Positions 42,814 through 49,837 of a stretch of DNA of 64,000 nucleotides are shown piece by piece. A program made the translations under genes and the position numbers. The stretch lies in the NCBI GenBank assembly GCA_963850995.1, contig CAWKNQ010000019.1, forward strand, positions 109,636 to 173,635, written 5' to 3'. The notes beneath the pieces are model-generated. The model ran no database searches. It saw only the letters and a list, made by a program, of their open reading frames with translations, and was not told the origin of the DNA. How positions within the stretch are numbered: position 1 is the stretch's first letter; the number at the start of each line of letters is the position of its first letter. The DNA is from Gaiellasilicea sp963850995. Its GTDB lineage: Bacteria; Actinomycetota; Thermoleophilia; Gaiellales; Gaiellaceae.

Positions 42814-44066
42814 TATTTCAGGAAGCCCTCGTAGGAGCGCATCATCATCTGCGACTCCATCTGGCGCATCGTGTCGAGCGCGACGCCGACGGCGATCAGC
42901 ACGGAGGTGCCGCCGAGTGCCCCGGCTGTCGCCTGCGAGAAGCCGCCGTAGCGGATGAAGAGCGTCGGCAGCGTCGCGACGAGCGCCAGGTAGATCGCGC
43001 CGGGCAGCGTCAGACGCGTCAGCACGCGGTCGAGGTACTGCGCGGTCGGCGGGCCCGGACGAATGCCGGGGATGTAGCCGCCGTAGCGGCGCAGGTTGTC
43101 GGCCTGGTCGACAGGGTTGAACTGGACCGCGGTATAGAAGTAGGTGAAGATCACGATCAGGACGCCCTGCATGAGCATGTAGGGGATTCCCGTCGGCAGG
43201 AAGTGCTCGTTGACGAAGTCCTGCGTCTGCGGGAAGTACTGGCCGATCGTGGGCGGGAACGCCATCACGGCGGCGGCGAAGATGACCGGGATCACGCCGG
43301 CCATGTTCACGCGCAGCGGCATGTAGGTCGAGCCTCCCGCGGTCATGCGGCGGCCGACCATCCGCTTCGCGTACTGGATCGGGATCTTCCGCTGACCCTC
43401 CTGGATGAACACGATCGCGGCGATGATCGCGAGCGCGATCAGCGGGAAGAAGAGCTTCTCCATCGGGCCGCCGTTCCACCACGCGGCGATCCCGATCGGG
43501 GCACCGACGAGGATCGAGGCGAAGATCAGGAGGGAGATGCCGTTGCCGATCCCGCGCTTCGTGATCAGCTCGCCCATCCACATCAGGAGCGTGCAGCCGA
43601 CGGTGAGCGTGATCACGATGATGACCATCCGCCCGAGGTTCGCGTCGAGCACACCCTGGCGCCGGAAGAGGAACCCGTAGCCCGTCGCCTGCGCGGCCGC
43701 GAGGATGACGGTCAGGTAGCGCGTGTACTGGTTGATCTTGGCGTAGCCGGACTCGCCTTCCTTCTGCAGCTCGGCGAGCTTCGGGATCACGACCGTCATC
43801 AGCTGCAGGATGATCGAGGCCGTGATGTACGGCATGATCCCGAGCGCGAAGATCGAGAACTGGGAGAGGGCGCCGCCGGAGAAGAGGTTGAGCAGGCCGA
43901 GGATCGTGCCGCCCCGGCCCTCGAAGTAGTTGTCGATCGTCTCCGAGTTGACGCCCGGCGCGGGGATCCACGAGCCGAGGCGGTAGATCGCGAGGATCAT
44001 CGCCGTGAAGAGGACGCGATGCCGGAGCTCCGGGACGCGCCAGGCGTTGGCGAGCCAGCTGAACAT
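42813..44066 (-). CDS. secY: Preprotein translocase subunit SecY
   Basis: SecY is the channel of the Sec translocon, with ten membrane helices over 417 residues. Conserved parts: YRLGSWIPAPGVN, INQYTRYLTVILAAAQATGY, GIGNGISLLIFASI, FFTYFYTAVQFNP-like loop (TYFYTAVQFNP) and a C-terminal LVATLPTLF stretch. It is shorter than E. coli SecY at the plug-side N-terminus. It lies between rplO and the hairpin before adk. Confidence 0.95.
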   Translation of the reverse strand: MFSWLANAWRVPELRHRVLFTAMILAIYRLGSWIPAPGVNSETIDNYFEGRGGTILGLLNLFSGGALSQFSIFALGIMPYITASIILQLMTVVIPKLAELQKEGESGYAKINQYTRYLTVILAAAQATGYGFLFRRQGVLDANLGRMVIIVITLTVGCTLLMWMGELITKRGIGNGISLLIFASILVGAPIGIAAWWNGGPMEKLFFPLIALAIIAAIVFIQEGQRKIPIQYAKRMVGRRMTAGGSTYMPLRVNMAGVIPVIFAAAVMAFPPTIGQYFPQTQDFVNEHFLPTGIPYMLMQGVLIVIFTYFYTAVQFNPVDQADNLRRYGGYIPGIRPGPPTAQYLDRVLTRLTLPGAIYLALVATLPTLFIRYGGFSQATAGALGGTSVLIAVGVALDTMRQMESQMMMRSYEGFLK

Positions 44067-44071
44067 GTTCC

Positions 44072-44671
44072 TTAGCTCTCCTCGGCCGCAGTCTCGACGT
44101 CGGTCTCGACGTCAGCCGCGGGCGCCTCGGGCTCTTCGGCGACCGGCTTCGGCTTCCGCTTGGCTTGCTTGCGCGGCTCTTTGGGCTCCTTGAGCGCCGT
44201 GACGCTGCCGCCGAGCCCTTCGATCTTCTTGCGCGCCCGGTCCGAGAAGGCGTGCGCGGTGACGGCGAGCTTCCTCCGCTTCAGGTCGCCTGCGCCGAGG
44301 ATCTTGACGTCGATCCTCGTGTTCTTGATCAGGCCCTTCTCGACCATCGTTTCGAGGTCGACGGTGTCGCCGTCGGCGAAGACGCGGTCGAGGTCACGCA
44401 GGTTGACCGGCTGCGAATACGTGCGGAAGGGGCCGATCGGCATCGCGTCGGCGGACGTCGCCCCGCGCTGCTTCGGCGCGCGCATGTCGATCGGCATCTG
44501 GCCGCCCTCGAACCCAGCCGCCATCTTCGCCGAGCCGGAGCGGGACTTCTGGCCCTTGATCCCGCGACCCGAGTAGCGCCCCTTGCCGGAGCCCTGGCCG
44601 CGGCCGACGCGCTTGCGGTCCTTGCGCGCCTGGGCCGGCTTGAGGCTGGAGAGGTTGAGCTCGTCGGCCAT
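44072..44671 (-). CDS. rplO: 50S ribosomal protein L15 with acidic C-terminal tail
   Basis: L15 is an early assembly protein near the peptidyl-transferase centre. The N-terminal half is typical (ELNLSSLKPAQARKDRKRVG, GQGSGKGRYSGRGIKGQKSR). At 199 residues it is longer than the usual 145: after the normal end the protein continues with a Lys/Pro stretch and an acidic run (AEEPEAPAADVETDVETAAE). The ATG overlaps the rpmD stop by one base. Confidence 0.95.
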   Translation of the reverse strand: MADELNLSSLKPAQARKDRKRVGRGQGSGKGRYSGRGIKGQKSRSGSAKMAAGFEGGQMPIDMRAPKQRGATSADAMPIGPFRTYSQPVNLRDLDRVFADGDTVDLETMVEKGLIKNTRIDVKILGAGDLKRRKLAVTAHAFSDRARKKIEGLGGSVTALKEPKEPRKQAKRKPKPVAEEPEAPAADVETDVETAAEES

Positions 44672-44850
44672 CAGCCGCCCTCCACCCGCACGAGATGGGC
44701 GACCTTGCGCAGCATGCCGGCGGTCTCGGCGCTGTCCGCGACCTCGTTCGACTTGCCGATCCGGCCGAGCCCGAGCGCGCGGAGCGTGCCGCGGTTCTGG
44801 GGGTTCTGGCCGATGCCGCTCTTGACCTGGGTGACCTTGAGGGTGGTCAC
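44671..44850 (-). CDS. rpmD: 50S ribosomal protein L30
   Basis: This 59-residue protein, MTTLKVTQVKSGIGQNPQNR onward, has the L30 core TLRALGLGRIGKSNEV and GMLRKVAHLVRVE. The GTG start overlaps the rpsE stop (GTGA), and the stop overlaps the rplO start by one base. L30 packs on the 50S back. Confidence 0.95.
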   Translation of the reverse strand: MTTLKVTQVKSGIGQNPQNRGTLRALGLGRIGKSNEVADSAETAGMLRKVAHLVRVEGG

Positions 44851-45404
44851 GACGCGGCTTCCTCCTCCTCCACCGCGGGCGCCCTGTAGGGCAGCACCTC
44901 GGCGATGGTCTTGCCGCGCATCTTCGCGACGTCCTCGGGCCGGCGCAGTCTCTTCAAGCCGTCCACGGTCGCCTTCGCCATGTTGATCGGGTTCGTCGTG
45001 CCGAGGCTCTTCGCGAGCACGTCGCGGATCCCCGCGAGCTCGAGCACGGCACGGACACCGCCGCCGGCGATCACGCCGGTTCCCTCCGAGGCGGGGCGGA
45101 TGAACACCCGCGCAGCGTCGAAGCGGCCGAGGATCTCGTGCGTGACGGTCGTGCCGTGCTTCGGCACCGTGAACAGGTTCTTCTTCGCGTCGTCGACGGC
45201 CTTCGAGATCGCCAGCGGCACCTCACGCGCCTTGCCGTAGCCGACGCCGACGCGGTCGACCTCGTCGCCGATGACGACGAGCGCCGTGAACGAGAAGCGC
45301 CTGCCGCCCTTGACGACCTTGGCGACGCGGTTGATCTCGATCACGCGCTCCTTGAGCTCGCGAACCTCCTCGCGGGCGATCACTTCACGCTCGACGGTAC
45401 TCAA
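44847..45404 (-). CDS. rpsE: 30S ribosomal protein S5
   Basis: S5 guards decoding fidelity and mRNA entry. Core: INRVAKVVKGGRRFSFTALV, VGVGYGKAREVPLAISKAVD, RPASEGTGVIAGGGVRAVLE and GTTNPINMAKATVDGL. The start is TTG, overlapping the rplR stop (TTGA). The C-terminus is a short acidic run (VEEEEAAS). Confidence 0.95.
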   Translation of the reverse strand: MSTVEREVIAREEVRELKERVIEINRVAKVVKGGRRFSFTALVVIGDEVDRVGVGYGKAREVPLAISKAVDDAKKNLFTVPKHGTTVTHEILGRFDAARVFIRPASEGTGVIAGGGVRAVLELAGIRDVLAKSLGTTNPINMAKATVDGLKRLRRPEDVAKMRGKTIAEVLPYRAPAVEEEEAAS

Positions 45405-45757
45405 AACTTCAGTCCTCCCTCACGCGCGCCCTCGGCGAGCGCCTTCACGCGTCCGTGGTACAGGTAACCGCCGCGATCGAACACGACGGTCTTGATGCCG
45501 GCCTCTTTGGCAGCGGCGGCGACGGCCTTGCCGACCTCCGTCGCCTGCTCGGTCTTCGTGCCCTTGAACGAGGCGCCCAGGCCGAGCCAGCTCGCGCCGG
45601 CGAGCGTGCGGCCGCTCTCGTCGTCGATCAGCTGGGCAAAAATACCCTTGTTGGAGCGGTGGACGGCCAGGCGGGGCCGCGCGGCCGTGCCCGAGACCTT
45701 GCCGCGAATCCGGCGCTGTCTGCGCTCGCGCGCCTGGCGTGTCGTCAGCGTGCTCAT
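45401..45757 (-). CDS. rplR: 50S ribosomal protein L18
   Basis: L18 binds 5S rRNA together with L5. The 118-residue sequence has RIRGKVSGTAARPRLAVHRS, IFAQLIDDESGRTLAGAS and the closing FDRGGYLYHGRVKALAEGAR. The ATG overlaps the rplF stop (ATGA). Confidence 0.95.
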   Translation of the reverse strand: MSTLTTRQARERRQRRIRGKVSGTAARPRLAVHRSNKGIFAQLIDDESGRTLAGASWLGLGASFKGTKTEQATEVGKAVAAAAKEAGIKTVVFDRGGYLYHGRVKALAEGAREGGLKF

Positions 45758-46290
45758 GCTGCTCTCTTCCCGACCTTTCTGCGAACGACCTCGTCCCGGT
45801 AGCGGATGCCCTTGCCCTTGTACGGCTCGGGCGGCCGCACCGCGCGCACCTCGGCGGCCGTCTGCCCGACCTGCTGCTTGTCGGTGCCCTTGACGGTCAC
45901 CTGCGTCGGCGCGGGGACCTCGAAGGTGATCCCGGGACGCGGCTTCATCACGACCGAGTGCGAGAAGCCGACGTTCAGCTCGAGGTCGACGCCGCGCAAC
46001 GAGGCGCGATAACCGACGCCCTGGATCTCCAGGTGCTTCTCGAAGCCCTTCGTCACGCCCTCGACCATGTTCGCGATCAGCGTGCGGGTGAGCCCGTGCA
46101 GCGCACGGTCATCTCCCCGCTCCGTCGGGCGCGTGACGAGAAGCTCGCCGTCGCCCTGCTCGATCTTCATCCGCTGCGGCACCGCCTGCGAGAGCTCGCC
46201 GAGCGGCCCGTTCACCTGCACGCGCCCAGGGGAGATCGCCACGTTGACCGTGCTCGGGATCTCGATGGGCTTTTTGCCGATTCGACTCAT
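45754..46290 (-). CDS. rplF: 50S ribosomal protein L6
   Basis: L6 lies at the base of the L7/L12 stalk, near the factor-binding site. The 178-residue sequence starts MSRIGKKPIEIPSTVNVAIS and has the duplicated fold, with HGLTRTLIANMVEGVTKGFE, VGYRASLRG, and the basic end RPPEPYKGKGIRYRDEVVRR. Confidence 0.95.
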   Translation of the reverse strand: MSRIGKKPIEIPSTVNVAISPGRVQVNGPLGELSQAVPQRMKIEQGDGELLVTRPTERGDDRALHGLTRTLIANMVEGVTKGFEKHLEIQGVGYRASLRGVDLELNVGFSHSVVMKPRPGITFEVPAPTQVTVKGTDKQQVGQTAAEVRAVRPPEPYKGKGIRYRDEVVRRKVGKRAA

Positions 46291-46294
46291 GGAG

Positions 46295-46690
46295 CTACCA
46301 GACGAAGGCGATCACCTCGCCGCCGATGCCGCGCTCTGCGGCCTGGCGGCTCGTGAGGAGCCCGGTCGAGGTGGACAGGATCGCGGTCCCGAGCCCGCCG
46401 AGCACGCGCGGCAGGCGGTCCTTGCGCGCGTAGACGCGGCGGCCGGGGCGCGAGACGCGCTTCAGCCCTGTGATCACGCGCTGCCGGTTGCGGCCGAACT
46501 TGAGCTCGACGACGAGCGTCGAGTACGGCGTCCCCTCGATCACGCGGAAGTCCTTGATGTAGCCCTCGTCCTTGAGGACGCGGGCGATCTGCTCCTTCAT
46601 GCGGGAGGTCGGCATCTCGGCCGTGTCGTGCATCGCCTTGTTGGCGTTGCGGATCCGCGTGAGCATGTCTGCGATCGGGTCGGTCAGCAT
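46295..46690 (-). CDS. rpsH: 30S ribosomal protein S8
   Basis: S8 binds the central domain of 16S rRNA and in E. coli represses spc-operon translation. The 131-residue sequence has DPIADMLTRIRNANKAMHDT, VSRPGRRVYARKDRLPRVL and the C-terminal STSTGLLTSRQAAERGIGGE. Operon control by S8 here is only an expectation from the family. Confidence 0.95.
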   Translation of the reverse strand: MLTDPIADMLTRIRNANKAMHDTAEMPTSRMKEQIARVLKDEGYIKDFRVIEGTPYSTLVVELKFGRNRQRVITGLKRVSRPGRRVYARKDRLPRVLGGLGTAILSTSTGLLTSRQAAERGIGGEVIAFVW

Positions 46691-46699
46691 CTTCTTCTC

Positions 46700-46885
46700 C
46701 TACCAGCTCGACTTCGTCATGCCGGGGATGGAGCCCGAGTGCGCGAGCTCGCGCAGGCAGATCCGGCACAGGCCGAACTTCTTGAAGACCGCGCGCGGCC
46801 GGCCGCAACGGTTGCAGCGGGAGTAGTTGCGCACCTTGAACTTGTGCGTGCGCTTCTGCTTGACGACGAGAGACGTCTTCGCCAT
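46700..46885 (-). CDS. rpsN: 30S ribosomal protein S14, zinc type
   Basis: This 61-residue S14 is the short, zinc-binding form: CNRCGRP and CRIC supply the four cysteines, followed by LRELAHSGSIPGMTKSSW. It lies 9 bp before rpsH and 3 bp after rplE. Confidence 0.95.
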   Translation of the reverse strand: MAKTSLVVKQKRTHKFKVRNYSRCNRCGRPRAVFKKFGLCRICLRELAHSGSIPGMTKSSW

Positions 46886-46888
46886 GCC

Positions 46889-47464
46889 TTAGGAGTCCTT
46901 CCTGTCGTCGGCCGCGAACGGAAGCCCGAGGCCGCGCAGGAGCGCGAGCGCCTGCTCGTCCGTCTTCGCCGAGGTCGTGATCGTCACGTCGAGGCCCCGG
47001 ATCGACGCCACGGCGTCGTAGTCGATCTCCGGGAAGATGACCTGCTCGCGCACGCCGAGCGAGAAGTTGCCGCGCCCGTCGAACGAGCCGGGGTCGAGGC
47101 CGCGGAAGTCGCGGATCCGCGGCAGCGCGACCGACACGAGCCGGTCGAGGAACTCGTACATGCGGGCGCCGCGGAGCGTCACCTTCGCGCCGACGGCCAT
47201 GCCCTCGCGCAGCTTGAAGCTCGCGATCGACTTCCGCGCCTTGCGCACCTGCGCGCGCTGGCCGGCGATCGTCGTCAGCTCCTCGATCGCGGAGTCGAGC
47301 GCCTTCGCGTCCGTCTTCGCGTCGCCGACCCCCATGTTCAGCGTGATCTTCTCGATCTGGGGCACCTGCATGATCGAGCTCAGCCCGAGCTCGTCCTGCA
47401 GCTGCGGCCGCAGCTCGGCATAACGATCCTTGAGGCGAGGGCTGTAGGTGGTCGTGGTGGCCAT
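46889..47464 (-). CDS. rplE: 50S ribosomal protein L5
   Basis: L5 binds 5S rRNA and contacts P-site tRNA. From the ATG at 47464 the protein is 191 aa: SPRLKDRYAELRPQLQDELG, VPQIEKITLNMGVGDAKTDA, ASFKLREGMAVGAKVTLRG, LGVREQVIFPEIDYD and GLDVTITTSAKTDEQA. The start overlaps the rplX stop by one base. Confidence 0.95.
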   Translation of the reverse strand: MATTTTYSPRLKDRYAELRPQLQDELGLSSIMQVPQIEKITLNMGVGDAKTDAKALDSAIEELTTIAGQRAQVRKARKSIASFKLREGMAVGAKVTLRGARMYEFLDRLVSVALPRIRDFRGLDPGSFDGRGNFSLGVREQVIFPEIDYDAVASIRGLDVTITTSAKTDEQALALLRGLGLPFAADDRKDS

Positions 47465-47838
47465 TACTTGGTGTCGACTTCCTCGCCGCAGCCGTCGCGC
47501 TTGCACACGCGGACGCGGATCGTCTCGCCCTTCACTTCCTTCAGCTTCGTCCCGACCCGGGTCGGCCGCTTGCAGACGGGGCAGACGAGCATCACGTTCG
47601 AGATGTCCACGGGAGCTGCCTTCTCGATCCGGCCGCCCTGCGACATCTGCGAGCCGCCCATGCGGTTCGCGTCTTTCAGCGGGCGCGGCCGCGTGTGCCG
47701 CGTGACCACGTTCAGGTTCTCGACGAGGACGCGGCCGTCGCTCGGGCGCGCCTCGATGATCCGGCCCTGCTTGCCGCGATCCTTCCCTGCGAGGATCTGC
47801 ACGAGATCCCCCTGCTTGATCTTCATCTTGGTTGCCAT
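47464..47838 (-). CDS. rplX: 50S ribosomal protein L24 with zinc-ribbon-like tail
   Basis: L24 starts 50S assembly. The KOW region is KIKQGDLVQILAGKDRGKQG, with NVVTRHTRPRP further on. The C-terminus carries CPVC and CKRDGC, a likely zinc ribbon present in some bacterial L24 proteins and absent from the E. coli one. Start ATG 47838 (124 aa); an internal ATG at 47826 is also possible. Confidence 0.94.
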   Translation of the reverse strand: MATKMKIKQGDLVQILAGKDRGKQGRIIEARPSDGRVLVENLNVVTRHTRPRPLKDANRMGGSQMSQGGRIEKAAPVDISNVMLVCPVCKRPTRVGTKLKEVKGETIRVRVCKRDGCGEEVDTK

Positions 47839-47846
47839 GCGTTTTC

Positions 47847-48215
47847 TCAGAGCACCTCGGGAGCCAGGCTGACGATCTTCATGAAGTTCTTCTCGCGCAG
47901 CTCGCGGGCGACGGGCCCGAAGATGCGCGTCCCGCGCGGGTTGCGCGCGGCGTCGATGAGCACGGCTGCGTTCTCGTCGAACGCGATTTGCGTGCCGTCG
48001 TCGCGACCGTAGGGCTTCTTCGTCCGGACGACTACGGCCCTGACGACCTCGCCCTTCTTGACCGCGCCCTGCGGCGTCGCGGACTTCACTGTACCGACGA
48101 TCACGTCGCCGACTCGCGCGTAACGCCGCTTCGAGCCGCCCATCACGCGGATGCACAGAAGCTCGCGGGCGCCCGTGTTGTCGGCGACACGCAGTCTTGA
48201 TTCCTGCTGGATCAC
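47847..48215 (-). CDS. rplN: 50S ribosomal protein L14
   Basis: L14 forms bridge B8 with the 30S subunit. The 122-residue sequence is MIQQESRLRVADNTGARELL, GSKRRYARVGDVIVGTVKSA, DGTQIAFDENAAVLIDAARN, and ARELREKNFMKIVSLAPEVL. The GTG start has a clear GGGAGGTG 9 nt upstream, but that Shine-Dalgarno sequence lies inside the arm of the hairpin element at 48216-48381. Confidence 0.95.
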   Translation of the reverse strand: MIQQESRLRVADNTGARELLCIRVMGGSKRRYARVGDVIVGTVKSATPQGAVKKGEVVRAVVVRTKKPYGRDDGTQIAFDENAAVLIDAARNPRGTRIFGPVARELREKNFMKIVSLAPEVL

Positions 48216-48381
48216 TGATCGTCACCTCCCGCGGAGGTCGTGCCCGATCGCCGCGCAGGGTGGTGGCTGGCAAGGACGCAAGGAGCGCTCATGCCTGGAT
48301 GGCATGGGCGCGACTGAGGACGCCGCCAGGCGCCGCCCTGCGCGCCCGAGCGGGTGCGAGCTGTGCGGGAGGGGGCGATCA
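48216..48381 (+). repeat. Core-conserved giant hairpin element, copy 4 (rpsQ/rplN)
   Basis: The hairpin fills the gap between rpsQ and rplN, the junction of S10 and spc gene sets. Arms starting TGATCG (48216) and ending CGATCA (48381) pair along most of their length, with six imperfect pairs that are all G.T on the plus strand plus several plain mismatches. The core follows: left 48270-48287 (GGACGCAAGGAGCG), stem CTCATGCC/GGCATGGG with loop TGGAT, right 48309-48323 (CGCGACTGAGGACGC). The left arm contains the complement of the rplN ribosome-binding site. Confidence 0.75.
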
Positions 48382-49218
48382 CTTAGCGACCTCGACGATC
48401 TCGGCCAGGCGCCAGTTCTTCGTCTTCGAGACCGGGCGCGTCTCGATGATGCGGACGACGTCGCCGAGCTTCGCGGCGTTCTGCTCGTCGTGCGCATGGA
48501 AGCGCTTCGAGCGCCGCACGACCTTCTTGTACCTCGGATGCGCCTTGATCGTGTCGACCTTGACCACGATCGTCTTGTCGCCCTTGTCGGACACGACCGT
48601 GCCCTGACGTTCCTGCCGCCGCCCGAACTCGCGCTCGGGTTTCGGGATCCGCGTGATCTTCTTCCGCGTCGTCGACTTCTCGCGCTGGACGCGCCCCTTC
48701 TGGGGGCGGAGCGCGCGGGGGAGCCGCTTCCGCTTCGGCTTCGGGCCGGACTGCTGCGCAGGTGCTGCGGGCGCCTCGGCCTCCGGCTTGGCGGCGGGCG
48801 CATCGGCTGGCGCAACCTCGACCTCGGCCGCCTCGGCCGGAGCTTCCTCAGCGGGAGCCTCCTCAGCCGCAACAGGAGCTTCATCGGCGGGAGCTTCCTC
48901 CACCACTGGCTCCTCGGCCGCCGGCTCCTCGGCGGGGGCTTCCTCCGCCACGGGCTCCTCGGCCACCGGCTCCTCGACGACAGCTTCCTCCGCCACGGGC
49001 TCCTCGACCACCGGCTCCTCGGCCACAGGCTCCTCGGCCACCGGCTCCTCAGCGGACGCTTCCGCTTCGGTTCCGCCTGGCTCCTCGACCACCGGCTCCT
49101 CGACAGGGGCTTCCTCCGCCACCGGCTCCTCGGCCACCGGCTCGTCCACGGCAGGCGTTGCCTCGGTCTCCTCGACCGGCGTCTCGTCGACGTTCTCGTT
49201 CTGCTTCTTCTCAGCCAT
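48379..49218 (-). CDS. rpsQ: 30S ribosomal protein S17 with a giant acidic N-terminal extension
   Basis: The last 75 residues are a normal S17 OB fold: QGTVVSDKGDKTIVVKVDTI, HPRYKKVVRRSKRFHAHDE and VVRIIETRPVSKTKNWRLAE. S17 is usually 80-110 aa; here it is 279. Residues 1-155 are Glu/Pro/Ala/Val-rich imperfect repeats (EEPVAEEP type), and 160-200 are strongly basic (KPKRKRLPRALRPQKGR). The extension is in frame from a good ATG, with no internal start closer to the fold, so it seems to be made. It may be disordered and solvent-exposed on the 30S. Confidence 0.93.
   Translation of the reverse strand: MAEKKQNENVDETPVEETEATPAVDEPVAEEPVAEEAPVEEPVVEEPGGTEAEASAEEPVAEEPVAEEPVVEEPVAEEAVVEEPVAEEPVAEEAPAEEPAAEEPVVEEAPADEAPVAAEEAPAEEAPAEAAEVEVAPADAPAAKPEAEAPAAPAQQSGPKPKRKRLPRALRPQKGRVQREKSTTRKKITRIPKPEREFGRRQERQGTVVSDKGDKTIVVKVDTIKAHPRYKKVVRRSKRFHAHDEQNAAKLGDVVRIIETRPVSKTKNWRLAEIVEVAK
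48895..49150 (-). repeat. Degenerate tandem repeat encoding EEPVAEEP units in S17
   Basis: On the plus strand, blocks close to GGCTCCTCGGCCACCGGCTC recur many times with small changes, encoding Glu-Glu-Pro-Val-Ala/Val units in rpsQ. Such arrays change length easily by slippage. Confidence 0.7.
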
Positions 49219-49221
49219 GGT

Positions 49222-49422
49222 CTAAACCTTCCCAGCCCTTTCCCGCTCGTGGCGGACCGTCAGAATCCGTGCGATCTCGCGCTTCGCCGACCGGAGCCGC
49301 GCGCTGTTGTCGAGCGCGCCGGTCGCGGACTGGAAGCGGAGGTTGAAGAGCTCCTGCCGGCGCTCGCCGAGCGTGCGCTGGAGCTCGTCGTCCGTCATGT
49401 CCCGCAGCTGCCTAGCTCTCAA
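49222..49422 (-). CDS. rpmC: 50S ribosomal protein L29
   Basis: L29 lies at the peptide exit, beside the SRP and trigger-factor docking site. The 66-residue helical hairpin reads MRARQLRDMTDDELQRTLGE, then LFNLRFQSATGALDNSARLR. The TTG start lies within the last codons of rplP (11-bp overlap); it fits the family start, where an internal ATG (49398) would cut the first helix. Confidence 0.93.
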   Translation of the reverse strand: MRARQLRDMTDDELQRTLGERRQELFNLRFQSATGALDNSARLRSAKREIARILTVRHERERAGKV

Positions 49423-49837
49423 AGAGATCAGCCTCTCTCTTCACGATCTTGGTCTTGACCGGCAGCTTCTGGCCGGCGAGGCGGAGCGCCTCCTTGGCGA
49501 GCGGCTCGGCGACGCCGGCGAGCTCGAACATGACCCGGCCCGGCTTGACGACGGCCACCCAGTGCTCCGGGGAGCCCTTTCCGGAGCCCATGCGGGTCTC
49601 GGCCGGCTTCTGCGTCACCGACTTGTCCGGGAAGATGTTGATCCAGACCTTGCCGCCGCGCTTGATCTTGCGCGTCATCGCGATTCGGGCCGCCTCGATC
49701 TGACGGTTGGTGATCCAACCGGCCTCGAGCGTCTTGATCCCGTAGTCGCCGAACTGGACCTCGGTCTGGGCACGTGAGACACCCCGCCGGCGGCCGCGAT
49801 GGACGCGGCGGTACTTCGTCTTCTTCGGGAGCAGCAT
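49412..49837 (-). CDS. rplP: 50S ribosomal protein L16
   Basis: L16 organises the A-site tRNA region of the 50S. The 141-residue sequence has LPKKTKYRRVHRGRRRG, QFGDYGIKTLEAGWITNRQI, KVWINIFPDKSVTQKPAETR and MGSGKGSPEHWVAVVKPGRV. The ATG overlaps the rpsC stop by one base. Confidence 0.95.
   Translation of the reverse strand: MLLPKKTKYRRVHRGRRRGVSRAQTEVQFGDYGIKTLEAGWITNRQIEAARIAMTRKIKRGGKVWINIFPDKSVTQKPAETRMGSGKGSPEHWVAVVKPGRVMFELAGVAEPLAKEALRLAGQKLPVKTKIVKREADLFES

Noticed and set aside
48895..49150. CRISPR-like or minisatellite array
   Set aside because: Regularly repeated units, but they are in frame, encode the S17 acidic repeats, and have no spacers.
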